Of a DNA stretch of 64,000 nt, positions 25,896 through 34,781 are shown piece after piece. Position 1 is the stretch's first letter. Every line of letters begins with the position of its first letter. A program made the translations under genes and the position numbers. Below the pieces are notes generated by a model that was not told the DNA's origin, made no database searches, and was given only the letters and a program-made list of their open reading frames with translations. This stretch comes from JAHJQZ01 sp963676075 (GTDB taxonomy: Bacteria > Pseudomonadota > Alphaproteobacteria > Rhizobiales > Devosiaceae): NCBI GenBank assembly GCA_963676075.2, contig CAXXNZ010000031.1, forward strand, positions 62,001 through 126,000, read 5' to 3'.

Positions 25896-26780
25896 ATGTC
25901 ACTCATCTGGCGTCGTCATCGCACCTGGGTTGTGCCCACACTCTTCATTGCGCCGTCCATCATTCTGTTTGGCGTCGTGATCGTTGCGTCCTCGCTGCAA
26001 AGCGTCTGGATCAGCTTTCACGACTGGGACGGTTTCGGTCCCATGCAATGGATCGGGTTGGGCAATTACGAGGAACTGTTGGGCGATCCGCAGTTCTACG
26101 TTTCGCTGAAAAACAACCTGATCTGGCTCATCATTTTCATGTTGGCTCCGCCGCTGGGGCTTGCCATTGCCTTGCTGGTCAACCAGCAGATCAGGGGCAT
26201 GCGCATCGTCAAGTCACTGTTCTTCGTGCCGCTGGTCCTGGCCTCGGTGGCCGTCGGCATTGTCTTTACCTGGGTCTACACGCCGCAGTTCGGGCTTCTC
26301 GCGCTTGCGTTCTCGGCTTTTGGTCAAAAGGCGCCGGCACTGCTTTCCGATGAACACCTTGTCACCTTCGCCATCGTCATTGCCGCGATCTGGCCGCAGA
26401 TCGCCTTCTGCATGGTGCTTTATCTGGCCGGTATCAATTCTCTGTCCGAGGATCTGATTGGCGCCGGCCGCGTCGATGGCGCCAGGGGCTGGAACATGCT
26501 GTACCATGTCGTGTTGCCGCAACTGACGCAGGTCACTTTCATCGCCATCGCCATTACCGCGATCGGCGCCTTGCGGTCGTTCGACATGATTTCCGTCATG
26601 ACGCAAGGCGGCCCGTTCGGGTCGTCCCAGGTTCTCGCCTACCAGATGTACGAGCAGTCGATCTTTTCCTATCGGTTCGGCTACGGGGCGGCCATCGCCA
26701 CCATCCTGTTCATCATCATGCTGGTGTTCATCCTCTGGTATCTGAGCCGCATTATTCGTGCCGAGGAGTGGAGCAACTGA
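25896..26780 (+). CDS. Sugar ABC transporter permease, MalF type
   Basis: A 294-aa inner-membrane protein with six predicted helices (TLFIAPSIILFGVVIVASSL first). The EAA-type loop is IGAGRVDGARGWNMLYHV and the family segment is TQGGPFGSSQVLAYQMYEQS. It follows the Tat-type binding protein after a stem-loop. Its stop overlaps the next start (TGATG), so the two permeases are translationally coupled. Confidence 0.93.
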   Translation: MSLIWRRHRTWVVPTLFIAPSIILFGVVIVASSLQSVWISFHDWDGFGPMQWIGLGNYEELLGDPQFYVSLKNNLIWLIIFMLAPPLGLAIALLVNQQIRGMRIVKSLFFVPLVLASVAVGIVFTWVYTPQFGLLALAFSAFGQKAPALLSDEHLVTFAIVIAAIWPQIAFCMVLYLAGINSLSEDLIGAGRVDGARGWNMLYHVVLPQLTQVTFIAIAITAIGALRSFDMISVMTQGGPFGSSQVLAYQMYEQSIFSYRFGYGAAIATILFIIMLVFILWYLSRIIRAEEWSN

Positions 26781-27631
26781 TGTTTCCGCGACCTATCCCA
26801 CATACCGCCAGGGGCATGCGCGCCATCTATATGGCGATGGTCATCGTCATCCTGCTCATCTGGCTGGCGCCGCTGTTCGCCATCATCATGACCTCGATCC
26901 GCACATCCGACGACATTTCCATGGGTAATCTCTGGGGGTGGCCGACCGGGTTCGGTCTTGTCGAGAACTACGTCAACGTCTTCACCAAGACCCCGATGGC
27001 CCGCTATTTCGTCAATTCGGTGGTCATCACCATTCCATCGGTCATTGGCGTTCTGATCTTGTCGACGCTCGCCGGCTATGTGCTGTCCAGGCACAAGTTC
27101 CGTTTTTCGATGCTGATCTTTGCCATCTTCATCGGCGGCAATTTCCTGCCGGCTCAGATCATGATGATTCCGGTGCGCGACCTGATGGTTCAGGTTGGTC
27201 TGTACGACACCGCCTGGTCACTGATCATATTCCACACAGCGTTCCAGACCGGGTTCGCCACCCTGTTCATGCGCAATTTCATCGCCGCACTGCCAAACGA
27301 ACTGTTCGAGGCGGCAAAAGCCGAAGGCGCCACATCGTCACAGATCCTGATGAATGTCGTCGTGCCACTGGTCCGCCCGGCGCTGGCCGCGCTGGCGATC
27401 CTGCTCTTCACCTTCATCTGGAACGACTATTTCTGGGCCGTCGTGCTCACCATTTCCGACACGGTAAAACCGGTGACGGCCGGCCTCGCCAACCTCAGGG
27501 GCGAATATGTCGCCGCCTGGAACACCATTTCGGCCGCAACCATGATCGTAGCCATTCCTCCCGTCGCCATGTTCTTCCTGATGCAACGCCACTTCGTTGC
27601 CGGACTGACCATGGGAGCGGTGAAGGGATGA
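26780..27631 (+). CDS. Sugar ABC transporter permease, MalG type
   Basis: A 283-aa membrane protein. The EAA loop is FEAAKAEGATSSQILMNVV and the C-terminal segment is MQRHFVAGLTMGAVKG, typical of MalG-like permeases. Start ATG 26780 overlaps the preceding stop, with GAGGAG about 12 nt upstream. A GTG at 26768 in frame is less likely. It forms the heterodimeric channel with the gene upstream. Confidence 0.92.
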   Translation: MFPRPIPHTARGMRAIYMAMVIVILLIWLAPLFAIIMTSIRTSDDISMGNLWGWPTGFGLVENYVNVFTKTPMARYFVNSVVITIPSVIGVLILSTLAGYVLSRHKFRFSMLIFAIFIGGNFLPAQIMMIPVRDLMVQVGLYDTAWSLIIFHTAFQTGFATLFMRNFIAALPNELFEAAKAEGATSSQILMNVVVPLVRPALAALAILLFTFIWNDYFWAVVLTISDTVKPVTAGLANLRGEYVAAWNTISAATMIVAIPPVAMFFLMQRHFVAGLTMGAVKG

Positions 27632-27664
27632 TTGCCGTCCAAGACACTCAGGGGATTCCCAGTC

Positions 27665-28786
27665 ATGCTTAGCCTCGAACTCAAGACCATCGACAAGAGT
27701 TTCGGTGCCTTCAGGGCCCTCAAGCAGGTCGACCTCCAGGTCGAAAAAGGCGAGTTCATCGTCATGGTCGGGCCGTCGGGTTGCGGCAAGTCCACCTTGC
27801 TCAAGACCATCGCCGGACTCGAAACGCCCGACAGCGGCGAGATCATCATCAATGGAAAAGACGTGACTCACGCCGAGCCGGGTGACCGCGGCATCGCCAT
27901 GGTGTTCCAGTCCTATGCGCTTTACCCGCATATGAGCGTTGCGGAAAATATGGGATTTGGCCTCAAGATGGCCAAGCGGCCGAAAGCCGAGATCGACGCG
28001 GCGGTCAAGCGGGCTGCCGGCATTCTCCGGCTTGAGGATCAGCTCGAGAAACTGCCGCGCCAGCTTTCAGGCGGCCAGCGCCAGCGTGTCGCCATCGGTC
28101 GGGCGATCACACGCTCGCCCGAAGTGTTCCTGTTCGACGAACCCTTGTCCAATCTTGATGCCGCACTGCGCACGCAGATGCGTGTCGAGCTGTCGACGCT
28201 TCACTCGCGTCTCGATGCGACCATGATTTACGTGACCCACGATCAGATCGAAGCCATGACCATGGCCTCGCGCATTGTCGTGCTCAATTCCGGCATCATC
28301 GAGCAGGTGGGATCGCCGAAACAGCTCTACCGCAATCCCGACAATTATTTCGTCGCCGGATTTCTCGGCGCGCCGCGTATGAATTTCTTCGAAGCAAAGG
28401 TCGTCGGAATGCGTCCGGGAATCGCGGAAATCGAGGTGCCGGCAGTTGGCCGGATCGACATCGCCCTCAATGCCGACGCGGCGCCAGAAAGCGGCATGAC
28501 CGTGGCAGTCGGGGTGCGGCCTGAATCCCTGCGCCTTGCCGAAGGCGAAGAAGGGTTCGCCGCAAAAATCCATCTGGTCGAATATCTCGGCCGCGAGACC
28601 ATAGCTTATGCCGATGCCAGCCCACTACGTTGCATCGGCTCCGAAACCGGCACGGGGAACTTGACGGTTCACCTTCCATATGTGGCAGAGCTTGCCGCCG
28701 AATCCACGGTCAGGCTGACCTTCGATCCCAATGACATCTACCTGTTCGGCGGCAAGGATCGTCGAACATGGTCCAGCGCAAAGTAA
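27665..28786 (+). CDS. Sugar ABC transporter ATP-binding protein, UgpC/MsmK type
   Basis: A 373-aa ATPase with Walker A GPSGCGKST, Q-loop MVFQSYALYPHMSV, signature LSGGQRQRVAIGRA, Walker B VFLFDEPLSNLDA and switch His in VTHDQIEAMT. A regulatory TOBE/OB domain occupies residues about 240-370. ATG 27665 has AGGGGA about 10 nt upstream; a TTG at 27632 is in frame but unlikely. It should energise the permeases directly upstream. Because the first locus lacks an ATPase, this MsmK-type protein may also serve that transporter. Confidence 0.95.
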   Translation: MLSLELKTIDKSFGAFRALKQVDLQVEKGEFIVMVGPSGCGKSTLLKTIAGLETPDSGEIIINGKDVTHAEPGDRGIAMVFQSYALYPHMSVAENMGFGLKMAKRPKAEIDAAVKRAAGILRLEDQLEKLPRQLSGGQRQRVAIGRAITRSPEVFLFDEPLSNLDAALRTQMRVELSTLHSRLDATMIYVTHDQIEAMTMASRIVVLNSGIIEQVGSPKQLYRNPDNYFVAGFLGAPRMNFFEAKVVGMRPGIAEIEVPAVGRIDIALNADAAPESGMTVAVGVRPESLRLAEGEEGFAAKIHLVEYLGRETIAYADASPLRCIGSETGTGNLTVHLPYVAELAAESTVRLTFDPNDIYLFGGKDRRTWSSAK

Positions 28787-28819
28787 GTCGCGCCAGAATT
28801 ATCCAAAAAGAGCAAGAAA

Positions 28820-30949
28820 ATGAAGTTTACCACGCCCACGTCCCCGATATCGGTCTGGCGACCGATCGACACCGACACCTTTCTGATGGGGTCGCCGCAC
28901 TATCCCGAGCATGTCGACGAAAGCTACTGGGAGCGCGATGCCGAGCGCATGGCGGCAGCCGGGTTCAACGCGGTGCGCATGGGTGAGTTCGCCTGGCACA
29001 TCTTCGAGCCACGCGAGGGCGTGTTCGATTTCGACCTGTTCGATCGCGCCATTGCCGTGCTTGGCCGCCATGGCGTCAAAACCATCATGTGCACGCCGAC
29101 GGCCACGCCGCCGCGCTGGTTGACGCTGCACTACCCGGAGGTTTTGCGCGTCGACGTCAACGGCAGGCCGATGAGCCACGGTTCGCGCCAGCACGCCGAC
29201 ACCTGCTCGCCCGTCTATCGCAGCCATTCCCAGCGCATCACCCGCGCCATGGCCGAGCATTACCGGGACAATCCCGACGTCGTCGGCTGGCAGACCGACA
29301 ACGAGCTCAACACGTCAATGTCCGTGTCTTACTCCGAGGCAACGCGCCGCGCCTTCCAGATCTTCCTCGAAAACAGATACGCGACCATCGACGCGCTTAA
29401 TGCGGCATGGGGCGGTGACTTCTGGGCAACTGCCTATGGCAATTTCGACCAGATTGTCCTGCCTTTCGATCTGGCCCCCGTGTCGAACAGCCCTGGACAC
29501 GTGCTCGACTATCACCGCTTCCTGGCCCAGGCGACCGCCGCTTTCCAGCACGACCAGGTTGAGATCCTGAGGGCTGCCAACCCTGACTGGTTCGTCTTTC
29601 ACAATCTTGGACGGCTTTCCGACATCGACTTCCGCGGCCAGTTCACCGCCGATCTCGATTTCGCCGGCTACGACATCTACCCGCTGCTTTACGACGAGTT
29701 CGAGCGTTCCGGCGGGCATGCCGCAGCCCAGGCCCATCATCTCGACACCTGCCGCGGCTATGCCGGCAATTTCATCGTGCCCGAACAGCAGTCCGGCTTC
29801 GGTTCGCAGCCGCCCTTCGCGACGCTGACGCCGGAACCGGGCGAGTTGCGCCGCATGGCCTATTCGTCGGTGGCGCGCGGTGCCGATGGCGTCATGTTCT
29901 TCCGTTGGCGCCCGGCACATTTCGGCGCCGAAATCTACTGGATGGGCATCATCGACCACGACGATATCCCGCGCCGGCGTTATGCCGAGGTCAGCCAGTT
30001 CGCCTCAGAGATCGCCACGATGAAGGATGCCATCCTCGGGACCCGCGTGCACATGGATGTTGGCATTGCCGGGGCCGATTTCGACAACCAGGAGGCCCAT
30101 GACACCTATCCCATGGGCCTGCCGAGCCCTGCCGAGGACGCCAAAATTCTCTACCAGCACTGCTACCGGCAGGGCATTTCCTGCGGCTTCATCCATCCCG
30201 AGGACGATCTGTCACCCCTCAAGGTGCTTTATGTGCCGCACTGGCTGATCTGGAAGGACGAGTGGACAGCGCGGATCGAGAACTTCGCCCGAAATGGCGG
30301 TACCGTCATCCTCGGCGCCCGCACCGGATCGCGCAACGCCGACAACCACGTTATTCGCGAAACGGCGCCGGGCACATCCCTGTCGGCGTTGGCTGGTGTC
30401 ACGGTCGAGGAGTTCGGACGGCTCGCGGCAGCGGACGGTGATCGGCTGTTTGCCGCCGAGAACACACCCCATACGCCCCGCAGCGCCTTTCCGACAGAGT
30501 CGAGCCGCCGCCGCTACACGCTGCGCATCGGCAATGGCGAGGTCACCGTCTCCCACATGTACGAGCAACTCCAGCTCGCCGACGGTGTCGAAGCGCTCGG
30601 GCACTGGTCGTCGCGCTTCCTTGACGGCTCGCCCGCCGTCAGCCTCAGAAAGCTCGGCAAGGGCAGGGTGATCTACATGGGCACCTATCTCAACACTGCG
30701 CTGATCGAGCTTTTGGACAGCGAAGTGCTGGCCGGATCCGGTGTTGAACCGCTGCTGGCTGATCTGCCGCCCGATGTTGAGGTGACGCTGCGCGAGGCCG
30801 ATGACCGCAAGCTGCTGTTCATCCTCAACACCAGCGCCGAACCGCGCGAGATCGCCGAACTGCCTCAAGGCATGCCGCTGGTGTCGGACCTTGCTGAGGG
30901 GAACCGCCTACCAGGATATGGCGTCCACATCATTCGCCTTGACGCCTAG
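28820..30949 (+). CDS. GH42 beta-galactosidase
   Basis: A 709-aa cytoplasmic glycosidase with the three GH42 domains: TIM barrel about 20-390 (GSPHYPEHVDESYWERDAER, VRMGEFAWHIFEP), trimerisation domain about 395-600, and a small C-terminal domain. Acid/base E162 lies in GWQTDNELN and nucleophile E322 in IVPEQQSG. There is no signal peptide, so it acts on transported substrate. The ribosome site is weak (AAGAGCAAG). It is last in the LacI-controlled binding protein-permease-permease-ATPase operon. Confidence 0.93.
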   Translation: MKFTTPTSPISVWRPIDTDTFLMGSPHYPEHVDESYWERDAERMAAAGFNAVRMGEFAWHIFEPREGVFDFDLFDRAIAVLGRHGVKTIMCTPTATPPRWLTLHYPEVLRVDVNGRPMSHGSRQHADTCSPVYRSHSQRITRAMAEHYRDNPDVVGWQTDNELNTSMSVSYSEATRRAFQIFLENRYATIDALNAAWGGDFWATAYGNFDQIVLPFDLAPVSNSPGHVLDYHRFLAQATAAFQHDQVEILRAANPDWFVFHNLGRLSDIDFRGQFTADLDFAGYDIYPLLYDEFERSGGHAAAQAHHLDTCRGYAGNFIVPEQQSGFGSQPPFATLTPEPGELRRMAYSSVARGADGVMFFRWRPAHFGAEIYWMGIIDHDDIPRRRYAEVSQFASEIATMKDAILGTRVHMDVGIAGADFDNQEAHDTYPMGLPSPAEDAKILYQHCYRQGISCGFIHPEDDLSPLKVLYVPHWLIWKDEWTARIENFARNGGTVILGARTGSRNADNHVIRETAPGTSLSALAGVTVEEFGRLAAADGDRLFAAENTPHTPRSAFPTESSRRRYTLRIGNGEVTVSHMYEQLQLADGVEALGHWSSRFLDGSPAVSLRKLGKGRVIYMGTYLNTALIELLDSEVLAGSGVEPLLADLPPDVEVTLREADDRKLLFILNTSAEPREIAELPQGMPLVSDLAEGNRLPGYGVHIIRLDA

Positions 30950-30960
30950 CTCAAGCACGT

Positions 30961-30989
30961 GCGGGAAAAGCGGTTACCGCTTTTCCCGC
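30961..30989. terminator. Strong bidirectional hairpin between the convergent GH42 and histidine-kinase genes
   Basis: A perfect 13-bp inverted repeat (GCGGGAAAAGCGG/CCGCTTTTCCCGC) with a 3-nt loop lies 11 bp after the GH42 stop. The arms contain A4/T4 but no external T-tract. The position between convergent operons supports a terminator role. Confidence 0.7.
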
Positions 30990-31120
30990 CAAAGCCGCCG
31001 CGATTGTTCATGAGGCTCCTGCAATCGGCTGCGTTCGGGTGCCGGCGAGAGAACCCTCAATGCCAACGCCGACGGCAAAAGCTCTTTTGGCGAATCTCGG
31101 CCAGAATTGTGGCCGGGCGG

Positions 31121-32185
31121 CTATCTGTTCTGCACCGGTAGGAAAACGGATAGGCACGCTCCCCCGTCGCCGCTGTTTGCCGCTTCGACGCGGCCTCCAT
31201 GGGCCCGGGCGATGGCGCGTACGACCGAGAGTCCAAGACCGCTGCCGCCGTTGTCACGGGCGCGGGAGTCTTCGGCACGCCAGAAAGGCTCGAAGATTCG
31301 TTCGAGTGACTCGGGAGGAAGACCGGGGCCATGATCGCGGCACCTGAGGACCGACATGCCCGCTTCCGTTCTGGTTTCGATGACAAGACCGTGTCCGGGT
31401 GCGTAGCGCATGGCGTTGTCGATCAGCGCCAGAAGGACCTGCCGAATGCGATCGGGATCGGCGCGCACCGGAGCGGGGCTCAGTTTCTCCTCGACGGGCA
31501 TCGCCCTGGCGTCCAGTTCCTGAGCGTAAAGCTGGATGACGTCCCGTGCCACGTCGGCCAGGTCCACGGGGACGACACTGAGTTCCAGCGCCCCCGCATT
31601 GAACAACCCGAGGGTCCGCAGGTCTTCGACGATACGGGTCAGGCCGTCGACCTGAGCCAGCAGCAGCGCGATCACTTCAGGGGTCAGGTCGAACACCCCA
31701 TCCGAAACGCCCTGCAGACGTCCCTTGAGAATGGTGAGCGGCGTACGCAGTTCATGCGCCACCGCGGAGTTCGAGTAATGCAGCTCCGCTTCGGCGCGCT
31801 CCAGCCGTTCCGCCATGTGGTTGAAGTCCTCGACCAGTCGCGCGGATTCGCCAAAGCCGCGAATGCTGGGATTGGCCCGGGCCTTGAGATCGCCGGAGGC
31901 GATAACCCGGATCGCCCTTGCCACTTCCATCAGGGGTACGACGATGCGCTGGGACAGCCACCACCCGCCCACGACTGCGGGCGGGATTCCGACAACCAGG
32001 GTGAGTATCAGATATCCCCAATCCACCCAGGTCCAGAGGGCGTTGCTCTCCGGCACGCTCGGCCAGACGGTGACCGCCAGGTCGTAATAGACGGGAAAGC
32101 CGAAATAGGCGACGAGGGCAATCGTCGACGTGAGCGCCACTGCCACCAGAACGATCTGCAGCGGTGTGCTCAACTGTCTAGCCAT
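31121..32185 (-). CDS. Sensor histidine kinase, BaeS-like
   Basis: A 354-aa membrane kinase. Transmembrane segments lie at about 8-30 and 57-78 with a short periplasmic loop of roughly 27 residues. A HAMP region follows (about 79-130). The H-box is SAVAHELRTPLTILKG (phospho-His 144) and the ATPase domain has N-box LALIDNAMRYA, DHGPGLPP and GSGLGLSVV. The ATG overlaps the response-regulator stop by 8 bp. As the last gene of the efflux island it probably senses envelope or drug stress and controls the transporters upstream. Confidence 0.93.
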   Translation of the reverse strand: MARQLSTPLQIVLVAVALTSTIALVAYFGFPVYYDLAVTVWPSVPESNALWTWVDWGYLILTLVVGIPPAVVGGWWLSQRIVVPLMEVARAIRVIASGDLKARANPSIRGFGESARLVEDFNHMAERLERAEAELHYSNSAVAHELRTPLTILKGRLQGVSDGVFDLTPEVIALLLAQVDGLTRIVEDLRTLGLFNAGALELSVVPVDLADVARDVIQLYAQELDARAMPVEEKLSPAPVRADPDRIRQVLLALIDNAMRYAPGHGLVIETRTEAGMSVLRCRDHGPGLPPESLERIFEPFWRAEDSRARDNGGSGLGLSVVRAIARAHGGRVEAANSGDGGACLSVFLPVQNR

Positions 32186-32861
32186 TCGCCACGTCCAGAC
32201 GGTAGCCTACGCCCCGCACGCCGGCGAGCATATCCGGCAGGCCGGCGGCGGCGAGCTTTCGGCGCAGATTGCTCATGTGGCTGTCGACCGTTCGATTCAT
32301 CGCCTCGCCTTCGGGCAAACAGGCATCGATCAGTTCGCCCCGTTCGAATACGCGATTGGGAGAGCGTATCATATGCGCCAGAAGGCGAAACTCGGTCCGC
32401 GTCACGCCAAGAGGTTCGCTATCGACCATCACCGTATAGGCTTCGGTGTCGAGGCTAAGACGTCCTGCCCGCAGGATCGAGCTTTGCCCTCCGCCCTGGG
32501 TACGTCGCAGAATGGCGCGGGCCCGCGCGATCACCTCAAGCGGGTTGAAAGGCTTGACGACATAGTCGTCGGCGCCGAGGCGAAGCGCCTGCAGCTTATC
32601 AAGATCCTCCGCAAGCGAGGTCACCATGATAACAGGCGTGTCGTGGGTACGGCGAAGCGCAACGAGCGCTTCATACCCATCCATCTTGGGCATCTTGACG
32701 TCGAGCACGACGAGATCGGGCTTGAGGCGCTGATGATGGGCAAGGCCGGTGATCGGATCGGTGGCCGCGACGGTGCGGAACCCGTCGCGCTCGAAATAAG
32801 CCTGCAGGATGCGCACGATCTCGATGTCGTCTTCGATGATGAGAATGAGTTGGTTGGTCAT
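32178..32861 (-). CDS. OmpR/BaeR-family response regulator
   Basis: A 227-aa regulator. Residues 1-120 are the receiver domain, with acidic pocket EDD (10-12), phospho-acceptor D54 in VVLDVKMPKMDG, and Lys in VVKPFNP. Residues 130-227 are a winged-helix DNA-binding domain (VTRTEFRLLAHM, TVDSHMSNLRRKL, VRGVGYRLD). OmpR-type domains bind direct repeats with 10-11-bp period; such repeats occur at 36218-36259 and 39473-39492. I use ATG 32861; a TTG lies two codons before it. Confidence 0.94.
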   Translation of the reverse strand: MTNQLILIIEDDIEIVRILQAYFERDGFRTVAATDPITGLAHHQRLKPDLVVLDVKMPKMDGYEALVALRRTHDTPVIMVTSLAEDLDKLQALRLGADDYVVKPFNPLEVIARARAILRRTQGGGQSSILRAGRLSLDTEAYTVMVDSEPLGVTRTEFRLLAHMIRSPNRVFERGELIDACLPEGEAMNRTVDSHMSNLRRKLAAAGLPDMLAGVRGVGYRLDVANG

Positions 32862-32917
32862 GCGCAACGGGGCCTTGAGGCGAGGTCATCAGACTTGGCT
32901 GGTGGCGTCAATGTTCT

Positions 32918-34687
32918 TCATCCGATCGTCTGGAGCCGGCTGTAGCGCCCGCCCGCGGCCAACAGGGTATCGTGATTTCCGACCTCGACGATACGTCCAT
33001 GATCGAGCACCACGATCTGGTCGGCATGGCGTACGGTGGACAGCCGATGGGCGATGGACACGACCGTTCTCGGCCTGGCGCCTTGCAACGCCAGAGCCAG
33101 GGCCCTTTCGGTCTCCGGATCGAGCGCGCTGGTGGCTTCATCGAGGAGCAATATCCGGGGATCGCGCAGAATGGTGCGGGCGATCGACATGCGCTGGCGT
33201 TCCCCGCCCGAGAGCTCATACCCGCGCTCGCCCACGGCAGTGGCCATGCCCTGCGGAAGTGCCGCGATCATCTGGGTCAACTGCGCCAGCTCGAGCGCCT
33301 CCGCCAATGCGTCAGCGGAGGCTTCGGGACTGGCGAAGCGCAGGTTTTCCTCGATGCTGGCGTTGAGCATGAACGGATCTTGCGTCACCACGCCCAGCAC
33401 ATGGGACAAGGTTTCGAAGCTGAAATCCCGAATGTCCGTGTCATCCAGGGTAATCCGCCCCTGATCCGGGTCGTAGAGGCGGGCCAATAGATAACCCAAC
33501 GTGCTCTTGCCCGAGCCTGTCGCGCCGACGATGGCAGTGTGGCTGTTTGCCGGAATATGCAAATCTATGTCCGTCAAGGTTGCGCGATCCTCCTGGCGAT
33601 AGGAGAACGAAACGCCTTCGAAAGCGATCTCGCCGCGCAAATCGGCGGCGTCGACCGGCACAGGACTGACGGGTTCGGTGACAGCCGGCGCGGTGTCGAG
33701 ATAGGCGAAAACCCGCGCCAGAAGCGCCCGTGCCTTGAACAACTCGATCCGTGCTTCGAACAGTTCGAGCATCGGCCACAGCAATTGCTCCTGCAGGGCG
33801 ATCAGCGCCACCAGCGTGCCGATGGATCCACCCAGTCCGTGCGCCAGCATCGCGCCGCCCAGAAAGAAGGTCAGCGCCGGCAGGATATCGAGCGCGAACA
33901 TGATGATGGCGATTTCCCACTGGCCGGCGGTGTGCGAACGCAGTTCGAGCCGCGCCACGTCCGCGGACGTTTCGCGGAACATGTTCACCAGATGCCTGGC
34001 GCGTCCCATGGTGCGCGACAGAATGAAACCGCCGGTCGAAAGGGATTCGGTGACGGTGGCCGACATGTCGGCAATGCGGCCCTGCTGCTCGAAAGTGATG
34101 CGTTCCCTGAGGCTGGCGACGCGACCGTTGAGCCAAAACAATGCCGGCAGGACGACGAGTGAGGCCAGGGCCAGACGCCAGTCGAGCAGGATCATCGCCG
34201 CGATCGTGGTGAGGACAATGCTGACATTGCGGGCGAAATCTGTCGCCGTATTGGTGAAAAGGGCCTGCAAACCGGCGATATCGCTCGACATGCGCGCCTG
34301 CACTTCGCCCGTGCGGGTTGCCGAGAAGAAGGCGAGCGACAGTGTTTGCAGATGTCCATAAAGCGAAACCCGCAATTCGTGCATGACCTGCTGGCCGATA
34401 CGGGTGGAGACATAAGCCTGAAGCACGCTGGCGATGGCCGCGAGCACGGCAATGCCCAAAAGCCCTCCGCAGAGCAGACCCAGAAGCTGCAGATTGCTGG
34501 CAGGGAGCGCATCGTCGATGATGGCGCGGACGAGAAACGGCGCGACGGCGCTTGCCAGGCCTGCCAGCACGATGAGCCCCAGAACACCGATCAGCGCCCA
34601 AACATGAGGCTGGAACAGCTCCAGCATGCGCCGTAAAGGCACATGTCGTATCGCATGATCGTCGTCATCGTCGAAAGGCTCATGCAT
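32918..34687 (-). CDS. ABC exporter, fused permease and ATPase (MsbA/MdlB-like half transporter)
   Basis: A 589-aa half transporter. The N-terminal 310 residues hold six helices after an acidic/His tract (HEPFDDDDDHAIRH). The ATPase domain has Walker A GATGSGKST, Q-loop VVTQDPFML, signature LSGGERQRMSIART, Walker B ILLLDEATSALD and switch SIAHRLS. It works as a homodimer or with an unlinked partner. ATG 34687 has a near-ideal GAGGAGGT site. It lies in the efflux operon between the outer-membrane channel and the two-component genes. Export substrate unknown. Confidence 0.92.
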   Translation of the reverse strand: MHEPFDDDDDHAIRHVPLRRMLELFQPHVWALIGVLGLIVLAGLASAVAPFLVRAIIDDALPASNLQLLGLLCGGLLGIAVLAAIASVLQAYVSTRIGQQVMHELRVSLYGHLQTLSLAFFSATRTGEVQARMSSDIAGLQALFTNTATDFARNVSIVLTTIAAMILLDWRLALASLVVLPALFWLNGRVASLRERITFEQQGRIADMSATVTESLSTGGFILSRTMGRARHLVNMFRETSADVARLELRSHTAGQWEIAIIMFALDILPALTFFLGGAMLAHGLGGSIGTLVALIALQEQLLWPMLELFEARIELFKARALLARVFAYLDTAPAVTEPVSPVPVDAADLRGEIAFEGVSFSYRQEDRATLTDIDLHIPANSHTAIVGATGSGKSTLGYLLARLYDPDQGRITLDDTDIRDFSFETLSHVLGVVTQDPFMLNASIEENLRFASPEASADALAEALELAQLTQMIAALPQGMATAVGERGYELSGGERQRMSIARTILRDPRILLLDEATSALDPETERALALALQGARPRTVVSIAHRLSTVRHADQIVVLDHGRIVEVGNHDTLLAAGGRYSRLQTIG

Positions 34688-34781
34688 GGTTACCTCCTCG
34701 TCCTGTCGGCGGGGCGGCAAAGCGGAAGGGGAGAACGGTCAAACATCGAACGATCCAAACTGCCGGCAAGGGGAAGGGCGC